Assembly: GCA_025934615.1 (NCBI GenBank)
Contig: JAICXS010000012.1
Location: 1-11,905, forward strand
Direction: 5' to 3'
Length of the DNA stretch: 11,905 nt
DNA from: Nitrospiraceae bacterium
GTDB lineage: Bacteria; Nitrospirota; Nitrospiria; Nitrospirales; Nitrospiraceae
The notes beneath the pieces were generated by a model. The model was not told where the DNA came from. It was given only the letters and a program-made list of their open reading frames with translations, and did not search any database. This document shows positions 6,761 through 11,905 of the stretch, piece after piece. A program made the position numbers and the translations under genes. Positions within the stretch are counted from its first letter, which is position 1; each line of letters opens with the position of its first letter.

Positions 6761-8857
6761 TTAGCCGGCGGCAGGTGCCGTAGGTGCGGGCATCGTTTCT
6801 TTCCGGCTCAACCTGATCTTGCCTTGCTTATCGACTTCCAAAACCTTGACCATAATTTGATCTCCTTCAGCGACCTCGTCGGACACAGCCTTTACACGAT
6901 GATGCGCCAATTGCGAGATGTGCACCAAGCCATCCGTCCCAGGAAGGATTTCGACGAACGCCCCGAAATCCATGATCTTCCGGACAGTGCCAAGGTAGAT
7001 CTTGCCGACTTCAACTTCTTCGGTCAGACGGCTGATCATATCCTTGGCTTTCTGAGCGGATTCTTCATCTACGGCCGCTATCGACACATCACCAGTATCC
7101 TCGACATTGATCTTGACGCCGGTCTCTGCAATGATACTGCGGATCATCTTTCCGCCCGGACCGATGACGTCGCGTATTTTGTCCTGCTTAATTTTCATGG
7201 TAAAAATGCGTGGAGCAAAAGCCGATAGCTTGGTTCTCGGCGCACTCAGCGTCGCCGCCATCCGCTCTAAAATATGGAGACGGCCTTCACGGGCCTGGTC
7301 GAGGGCCTGTCGCATCAGGCTGGCCGTGATGCCGCCGATCTTTATATCCATCTGCAGCGCCGTCACACCATTTTTCGTCCCGGTGACTTTGAAATCCATA
7401 TCACCGAGATGATCCTCCAATCCTAAGATGTCGGAGAGGACCATGACACGATCCCCTTCTTTAATTAATCCCATGGCTATGCCGGCTACCGGCTCTTTAA
7501 TCGGAACGCCGGCATCCAATAATGCCAGTGTGCCCCCGCAGACGGTCGCCATCGAGGAGGACCCGTTGGATTCGAGAATATCGGAGACGATCCGTAAGGT
7601 ATAGGGAAACTTTTCTTTCGTAGGAATAATCGGTCGCAAAGCTCGCTCGGCCAACGCGCCATGTCCCACTTCGCGACGGCCCGGCGACCGAAGCGGCCGC
7701 GCTTCACCGACACTAAACGGCGGAAAATTGTAATGCAGCATGAACGCCCGATAGTATTCTCCCTCTAAGGCATCGATCCGTTGTTCATCCTCGGTGGTCC
7801 CGAGCGTGACGACGGCCAAGCTCTGCGTCTCGCCGCGAGTGAAAAGCGCCGATCCATGCGTACGCGGTAGAACACCAACTTCACTCGTGATCGGTCGAAT
7901 ATCGGCCGGCCCTCGCCCATCAGCTCGGACGCCGCCCAAAATCATCTCACGCACCTCCGTATATTCCAGGGAGTGGAATATCAGCTTCACGTGCCGCTCG
8001 CGATCAGGGTCATCCGTTTTGAGCTTCGCGACCGCATCATCACGAACCTGATCGAGGCGCTCTTGACGAGCGGTCTTGTTGGGAATCAAAATCGCTTCAC
8101 GAATCGGCTTTCCAACGAGATGGCGAACCTGTTCGTTCAAGACGGAATCGATGTTCTCAGCGTTAATCTGCCGCTTGGGTTTTCCCGCCACTACTTTGAG
8201 TTCCACAATCTTCGCCACAATGCGCTTGATTTCGCGATGGGCCGTCTCGATCGCTTCAATCATGACGGATTCAGGTAGTTCGTTCGCCCCGCCTTCCACC
8301 ATCATGACGGCATCGGCCGTCCCGGCGACCACCAACCTCAGCTCGCAGGTTTCAAATGTGGTCACATCGGGATTGATCACGAACTCTCCGTTGACCCGTC
8401 CGATCTTGACCGCGGCAACGGGTCCCTGGAAGGGGATGCTGGAGACTTCCAAGGCGGCGGATGCCGCGATCATCGCGACGACGTCGGAGCAGCCCGTCTG
8501 ATCGGCGGACAGAACCGAGGTGATGACCTGCGTTTCAAAATAGTATCCTTCCGGAAACAGTGGCCGCATTGGCCGATCGATCAAGCGACTGGTCAGGACT
8601 TCTTTCTCTGACGGCCGGCCCTCTCGCTTGAAGTACCCGCCCGGGATTTTTCCGGCCGCATAGGCCTTCTCCTGATAATCGACAGTCAGGGGCAGGAAAT
8701 CGATTCCTGGCTTGACCGTTTGTGATGCCACGGCCGTCGCCAATATCACCGTATCTCCATAGGAGGCGAGGACAGACCCGTCCGCCTGCTTGGCGACTCG
8801 CCCGGTCTCGAGGCGCAATGTACGGCCTGCCAACTCAATTTCAATGACATGCATCAT
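6761..8857 (-). CDS. pnp: Polyribonucleotide nucleotidyltransferase (PNPase)
   Basis: PNPase degrades RNA 3' to 5' with phosphate, releasing nucleoside diphosphates, and can run in reverse to add tails; it acts as a ring-shaped trimer in the cytoplasm. The 698-residue product has the full order: first RNase PH domain, helical linker, second RNase PH domain with FSVGEARPLRSPGRREVGHG, KH domain with GPGGK (566-570), and a C-terminal S1 domain (about 624-690). The metal and catalytic residues in EDHLGDMDFK are present (D482, D488, K490, equivalent to D486, D492 and K494 of E. coli). The frame is open to an ATG at 8959, but AAGGAG 7 nt upstream of 8857 and the usual family N-terminus (HVIEIELAGR) fix the start there. 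A second ATG follows at once at 8854. It is downstream of rpsO, as is widespread. Confidence 0.98.
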   Translation of the reverse strand: MMHVIEIELAGRTLRLETGRVAKQADGSVLASYGDTVILATAVASQTVKPGIDFLPLTVDYQEKAYAAGKIPGGYFKREGRPSEKEVLTSRLIDRPMRPLFPEGYYFETQVITSVLSADQTGCSDVVAMIAASAALEVSSIPFQGPVAAVKIGRVNGEFVINPDVTTFETCELRLVVAGTADAVMMVEGGANELPESVMIEAIETAHREIKRIVAKIVELKVVAGKPKRQINAENIDSVLNEQVRHLVGKPIREAILIPNKTARQERLDQVRDDAVAKLKTDDPDRERHVKLIFHSLEYTEVREMILGGVRADGRGPADIRPITSEVGVLPRTHGSALFTRGETQSLAVVTLGTTEDEQRIDALEGEYYRAFMLHYNFPPFSVGEARPLRSPGRREVGHGALAERALRPIIPTKEKFPYTLRIVSDILESNGSSSMATVCGGTLALLDAGVPIKEPVAGIAMGLIKEGDRVMVLSDILGLEDHLGDMDFKVTGTKNGVTALQMDIKIGGITASLMRQALDQAREGRLHILERMAATLSAPRTKLSAFAPRIFTMKIKQDKIRDVIGPGGKMIRSIIAETGVKINVEDTGDVSIAAVDEESAQKAKDMISRLTEEVEVGKIYLGTVRKIMDFGAFVEILPGTDGLVHISQLAHHRVKAVSDEVAEGDQIMVKVLEVDKQGKIRLSRKETMPAPTAPAAG

Positions 8858-9063
8858 CTGTGATCTCCTTGCGTTTTGCTCCACAGATGCCCACAGAGAT
8901 AGGCTCAGGGAACAGTGATGATCAATATGTGCAGAGCGATAACCTTTTCTTCGGATCATTCATCGTTCTTCACTTATTCTTCATCACTACTCGTGAGCCG
9001 ATGTCCGTGTTCACCTGTGGGAACAGCGCTTCGCGGTATGCCGTACGAAACGCATCAGTGTAG
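8858..9063 (-). promoter_or_regulatory. rpsO-pnp intergenic leader
   Basis: This 206-nt gap is the longest within the operon. It holds the pnp ribosome-binding site (AAGGAG, 8865-8870). A small hairpin follows rpsO: arms around 9008-9014 and 9019-9025 with one bulged base and no T run. A purine-rich part of the RNA has TGAAGAA twice, 11 nt apart (8977-8983, 8966-8972), and GAAGAA at 8947-8952. A short direct repeat CCACAGA occurs at 8881-8887 and 8891-8897. I see no convincing promoter or strong terminator. In E. coli the equivalent region carries the RNase III and PNPase autoregulation site; a similar role here is inference. Confidence 0.4.
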
Positions 9064-9333
9064 TTACTTTCGAATTCCTAACCGCTCCAACGTCGAACGG
9101 TACCGGGCCACATTGTGGCGTCGCAAATAATCCAGTAATCGTCGCCGACGGCCGACGAGTTGCAAGAGTCCTCTTCGGGAATGATGATCTTTCCGGTGGA
9201 CCTTGAAATGATCGGTCAGATACGTGATGCGATTCGTAAGAATGGCAATCTGAACCTCGGGTGACCCCGTATCCGTGTCATGATGCCGATACTGTTCGAT
9301 TACGCCTGTCTTCGCTTCCTTTGTAAGAGCCAT
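9064..9333 (-). CDS. rpsO: 30S ribosomal protein S15
   Basis: S15 is a primary 16S rRNA-binding protein of the small-subunit platform and also forms an intersubunit bridge. The 89-residue length is exactly typical, and the family core is clear: TGSPEVQIAILTNRITYLT, HRKDHHSRRGLL and RRRRLLDYLRR. The start is fixed by AAGGAGT (9339-9345), 5 nt before the ATG. It follows truB by 15 nt and precedes pnp. In several bacteria S15 represses its own translation through structure around its start; no clear structure of that kind was worked out here. Confidence 0.98.
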   Translation of the reverse strand: MALTKEAKTGVIEQYRHHDTDTGSPEVQIAILTNRITYLTDHFKVHRKDHHSRRGLLQLVGRRRRLLDYLRRHNVARYRSTLERLGIRK

Positions 9334-9348
9334 CGCTCACTCCTTCTA

Positions 9349-10341
9349 TTAGTTAGACTCTGTGACCTGTTGCCCAGTCTCCACCAATACCTTGATCATT
9401 GCCACGACGCCGTCGTCATGAGGTGGATTTCCTTGAACCAATCCGATGCCCAATAATCGCTCGCTGGGATCTTTGAGGCGAACCACCCGCCGGCTCAGAG
9501 AAACGCTCCGGTCTGATACTGTGTCCCATCCGACTGCATGAAAAGGAATAGGAACGCCGTGCCGTGCACGTTCAGCCGCTTCCTGGCTCACCATTAACAC
9601 AGGTACGTGCGCGAGTGCTTCGTCCAAGGTCAGCAGTTGATGGGGAATGCGGCCCAGGCGCCCCGCAGTGACGATTTCTTCGATCGTGCACGACTGCTCG
9701 ATGTGCAGCGGCCCTACGCGTCGTCGTTTTAATTCGAGCAGATGCCCGCCGACTCCAAGCACCTCACCGATATCGGCACAGAGCGTTCGTACGTATGTCC
9801 CCTTGGAACATCGCACTTGAAACGTGACATCATTTCTAACGATCTTCAAAACTTGGATCTCGTGCACAGTAACCCGGCGCAACCCTCGCTCGATGGTTTT
9901 TCCAGCTCGCGCTGCTTTATATAGCGGCATACCCGCCACTTTGACGGCTGAATACATCGGCGGAACTTGGTCGATCTCGCCGTGAAACCGAGCAAACGCG
10001 CTCCGGATCGATTCGTCGGTCAGGCCAGCAGTTGACGCTTCGCATAATACCGTGCCCGTCGCGTCCAGCGTATCCGTCGTCCGACCTAAACGGAGAATGG
10101 CCTCATACTCCTTCTCCCAATCCAGCAAATATTCGGCGATACGCGTGGCCCGTCCGACCAGAACCGGCAACACTCCAATGGCTGCCGGGTCTAGGGTGCC
10201 GGCATGGCCGACTCGACTCCCTCTTAGCACACCGCGCAACTTGGCTACGACATCATGCGAGGTCCATCCCGCCGGCTTATTGACATTGAGAACGCCCTCC
10301 ACGATAGCGAGCCTTTGTTCTTGTTCTTTAATTGCTAACAT
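9349..10341 (-). CDS. truB: tRNA pseudouridine(55) synthase TruB
   Basis: TruB converts U55 to pseudouridine in the T loop of most tRNAs and also acts as a tRNA chaperone. The conserved blocks are NKPAGWTSHDVV (21-32), VGHAGTLDP with catalytic D51, KEYEA with RLGRTTDTLDATG (77-96), PPMYSAVK (127-134) and GTYVRTL (181-187). A C-terminal PUA-like part completes the 330 residues, somewhat longer than the E. coli protein. The ATG at 10341 lies 3 nt after the rbfA stop and has no Shine-Dalgarno sequence, so coupling is likely. A GTG at 10302 (codon 14), preceded by AAAGG, aligns better with the usual family start (VEGVLNVNKPAGW) and is a real alternative. The catalytic centre is intact and the family call is secure; only the start is unsure. 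Confidence 0.97.
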   Translation of the reverse strand: MLAIKEQEQRLAIVEGVLNVNKPAGWTSHDVVAKLRGVLRGSRVGHAGTLDPAAIGVLPVLVGRATRIAEYLLDWEKEYEAILRLGRTTDTLDATGTVLCEASTAGLTDESIRSAFARFHGEIDQVPPMYSAVKVAGMPLYKAARAGKTIERGLRRVTVHEIQVLKIVRNDVTFQVRCSKGTYVRTLCADIGEVLGVGGHLLELKRRRVGPLHIEQSCTIEEIVTAGRLGRIPHQLLTLDEALAHVPVLMVSQEAAERARHGVPIPFHAVGWDTVSDRSVSLSRRVVRLKDPSERLLGIGLVQGNPPHDDGVVAMIKVLVETGQQVTESN

Positions 10342-10344
10342 GGG

Positions 10345-10758
10345 TCAGTTATTTCCGTGATGGTCTTTCGACTCAGGTAGGATCGGAACGTCTGTCGCCG
10401 TGTCCGCCGGCTCTTCCAATTGATGCAGTATCGACAGGATTCGATCCCCGCGTGGGCCAGTAGTATCTTTTTGGAAAATCAATTCAGGCGTATACCGTAA
10501 ATTTACTCGCCGGCCAAGTTCAGCGCGAATAAAGCCGGCCGCTTTCGTGAGGCCGGCCAGCGCACCGGCCTCCTGCTTCTCATCGGGACCGGTCGTCACA
10601 AAGATTCTTGCGAGTCGAAGATCGCTTGTCAGTTCAACATCGGTCACGGTGACGACTCCCACGCGAGGGTCTTTTGTCTTACGCATAAGAATATCGGCCA
10701 CTTCCATGCGGATCTGATCAGCAACTCGCGTCGCCCGCTTATAGGCTGTCTTTGACAT
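10345..10758 (-). CDS. rbfA: 30S ribosome-binding factor RbfA
   Basis: RbfA is a small KH-fold protein that binds immature 30S particles near helix 1 of 16S rRNA and supports late maturation, notably in the cold. The family start YKRATRVADQIRMEVADIL is followed by KDPRVGVVTVTDVELTSDLRLARIFVT and the FIRAELGRRVNLRYTPEL block. The frame is open to a TTG at 10782, inside the upstream gene, but the ATG at 10758 yields the usual N-terminus (MSKTAYKR) and a 137-residue protein, and avoids the overlap. It lies 10 nt after the DUF503 stop without a clear Shine-Dalgarno sequence. The last 20 or so residues form a charged tail, as is common. The gene sits between infB and truB, its standard place. Confidence 0.95.
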   Translation of the reverse strand: MSKTAYKRATRVADQIRMEVADILMRKTKDPRVGVVTVTDVELTSDLRLARIFVTTGPDEKQEAGALAGLTKAAGFIRAELGRRVNLRYTPELIFQKDTTGPRGDRILSILHQLEEPADTATDVPILPESKDHHGNN

Positions 10759-10768
10759 GATGATGGCA

Positions 10769-11050
10769 CTAGAGAAATTCAATGTGAAATTTCAACAGAT
10801 CGACGCTCGGAACGGATCGAATTAAATTGAGGCCTTGGTCCAAGATGCGATTGACATGCTGTTGCTCGTTAGCCACGGAAGCCATTCCGAGCACCGCCTT
10901 CTGCCAGAGCTCTTGATCTCCGACCTCTGCCACAGACACATTGAACTTTTCATGTAGACGGTCCTTCAAACTCGCAAGTACCTGCCGCTTCTCCTTCAGA
11001 GAGTGGCTTTCCGAAAGGAACAACTCAACGGTGCATAACCCGACAATCAT
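10769..11050 (-). CDS. ylxP: DUF503/YlxP family protein
   Basis: This 93-residue protein matches the DUF503 family: MIVGLCTVELFL, then SHSLKEKRQVLASLKDRLHEKFNVSVAEV, and later QKAVLGMASVANEQQHVNRILDQ. The gene lies between infB and rbfA exactly as ylxP does in B. subtilis and many other phyla. Its position suggests a role in ribosome maturation or translation, and B. subtilis YlxP has been linked to RbfA-like functions, but the biochemical role is not settled. It starts 33 nt after infB; no strong Shine-Dalgarno sequence is seen. Length is normal and no domain is missing. Confidence 0.92.
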   Translation of the reverse strand: MIVGLCTVELFLSESHSLKEKRQVLASLKDRLHEKFNVSVAEVGDQELWQKAVLGMASVANEQQHVNRILDQGLNLIRSVPSVDLLKFHIEFL

Positions 11051-11083
11051 GATGGAGCGGGAAGACGTACGAGGCAGGTGACC

Positions 11084-11905
11084 TTATAGCTTGGCCGCCA
11101 CTTTATCAACGGTATAAACCTCGAGAATATCGCTCGGCTTCACATCGCTGAAGTTTTCGACCCCGATTCCGCACTCATACCCTTGTTGTACCTCGCGCAC
11201 ATCATCCTTGAACCGCCGTAACGACCCTAACTTTCCTTCGTAGACGACGACATGATCTCGAATGACACGCACACCTTCACTGACTCGCGAAATCGTTCCG
11301 TCGATCACATAGCTTCCCGCAATGGTGCCGGCCTTGGGAATCGTAAAGACCTGGCGCACTTCGGCCCGGCCTAGCACCCGCTCCTTCAGCGTCGGTTCTA
11401 ATAGGCCTTCCATGGCGGCTCTGATGTCCGTGATTGCATCATAAATAATCGTATAGAGTCGGATATCGACGCCTTCGCGTTCCGCCAACGCGGCCGCTTT
11501 CGGCTCCGGCCGTATGTTGAACCCGATGATAATGGCGCGTGAAGCCGAAGCCAATAGCACGTCCGTTTCCGTAATTCCCCCAACGCCGCTATGAATAACG
11601 CGCAATTTAACGGCAGCCGTTGAGAGCTTTTGAACCGCATCGGAGAGAGCTTCTGCGGAACCCTGCACGTCGGATTTGATCACCAAGGCGAGTTCCTTGA
11701 CATCGCCTTCTTTGATGCGAGCATACAAGTCATCGAGGGTCACTCTGCCGGACCCCGCCGCCAATTCGGTTGTTCGTTGCTTTTGTAGCCGATCTTCGGC
11801 GACTTCTCGGGCGATTCGTTCGTCGGTAACCACGACGAATTGATCGCCGGCTGCCGGCACGCCGGGCAATCCATTCACTTCAACGGGAACAGAAGGTCCA
11901 GCTTC
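11084..11905 (-). CDS. infB: Translation initiation factor IF-2, C-terminal part (5' end outside window)
   Basis: IF-2 is the GTPase that brings fMet-tRNA to the 30S subunit and promotes subunit joining. Only the last 273 residues are in the window: the end of domain II (SVPVEVNGLPGVPAAGDQFVVV), a linker helix, the C1 domain (LALVIKSDVQGSAEAL through GFNIRPEPKA and DIRAAMEGLLEP), and the fMet-binding C2 domain (LGRAEVRQVF through QGYECGIGVENF). The GTP-binding domain lies beyond the right edge. The frame stays open to base 11905, so the GTG at 11878 is an internal codon, not a start. It is the most upstream gene seen here of the nusA-infB type operon. Sequence agreement with the family is strong and no residue looks out of place. 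Confidence 0.97.
   Translation of the reverse strand, partial: EAGPSVPVEVNGLPGVPAAGDQFVVVTDERIAREVAEDRLQKQRTTELAAGSGRVTLDDLYARIKEGDVKELALVIKSDVQGSAEALSDAVQKLSTAAVKLRVIHSGVGGITETDVLLASASRAIIIGFNIRPEPKAAALAEREGVDIRLYTIIYDAITDIRAAMEGLLEPTLKERVLGRAEVRQVFTIPKAGTIAGSYVIDGTISRVSEGVRVIRDHVVVYEGKLGSLRRFKDDVREVQQGYECGIGVENFSDVKPSDILEVYTVDKVAAKL

Noticed and set aside
8881..8897. Short direct repeat CCACAGA as a possible CRISPR or attachment remnant
   Set aside because: Two 7-base copies with a 3-nt gap are expected by chance, and there is no integrase, repeat array or Cas gene nearby.
8881..8935. Possible pnp promoter TTGATC with a TATCTC -10 at 18 nt on the minus strand
   Set aside because: Both hexamers are weak and the spacing is not ideal; nothing else supports it.
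8858..8959. N-terminal extension of PNPase to the ATG at 8959
   Set aside because: It has no family counterpart, and a good ribosome-binding site stands 7 nt before the ATG at 8857, where the normal PNPase N-terminus begins.
11084..11878. A short 264-aa gene starting at the GTG at 11878
   Set aside because: The frame continues to the window edge with in-frame IF-2 domain II sequence; the GTG is an internal valine codon of infB.

Overview
This is ordinary chromosomal housekeeping DNA from a Gram-negative bacterium, apart from one small secreted-protein module near the middle. Gene order, moderate-to-high GC content, the LapA-type membrane protein and the Sec-exported proteins of unknown type fit a Nitrospira-like (phylum Nitrospirota) genome. 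That placement is inference from general impression; no marker here settles it. No mobile element, CRISPR array, tRNA or rRNA is visible.

Region 1 (1-3955, + strand) is a tightly packed run: the 3' end of an NAD(P)H-hydrate dehydratase gene (nnrD), tsaE (tRNA t6A synthesis), a LapA-domain (DUF1049) membrane protein and mutS. Each gene overlaps the next by 4 or 8 bases, so they are almost certainly cotranscribed and translationally coupled. A perfect 14-bp hairpin with A and T tracts on its two sides closes the run and can work in both directions.

Region 2 (3972-about 5431, - strand) is the least ordinary part. Two small exported proteins of unknown function lie in tandem, each with a signal peptide and a near-identical strong ribosome-binding site. 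A good sigma-70-like promoter precedes a leader of about 180 nt that contains inverted repeats and a Shine-Dalgarno sequence with no clear gene of its own. The two proteins share a faint common pattern and may be diverged paralogs.

Region 3 (5506-11905, - strand) is the downstream half of the classic nusA-infB operon, read right to left: infB (3' part only), a DUF503/YlxP gene, rbfA, truB, rpsO, pnp and an M16 zinc peptidase. The products work in translation initiation, 30S maturation, tRNA pseudouridylation, ribosome structure and RNA turnover. The order matches the Bacillus-type arrangement, but no ribF/ribC gene lies between truB and rpsO. Most junctions are 1-33 nt; the exception is the 206-nt rpsO-pnp gap, a usual place for post-transcriptional control of pnp.

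Several starts were moved from the longest open frame on ribosome-binding-site and family grounds: the upstream secreted protein (to 5217), pnp (to 8857) and rbfA (to 10758).
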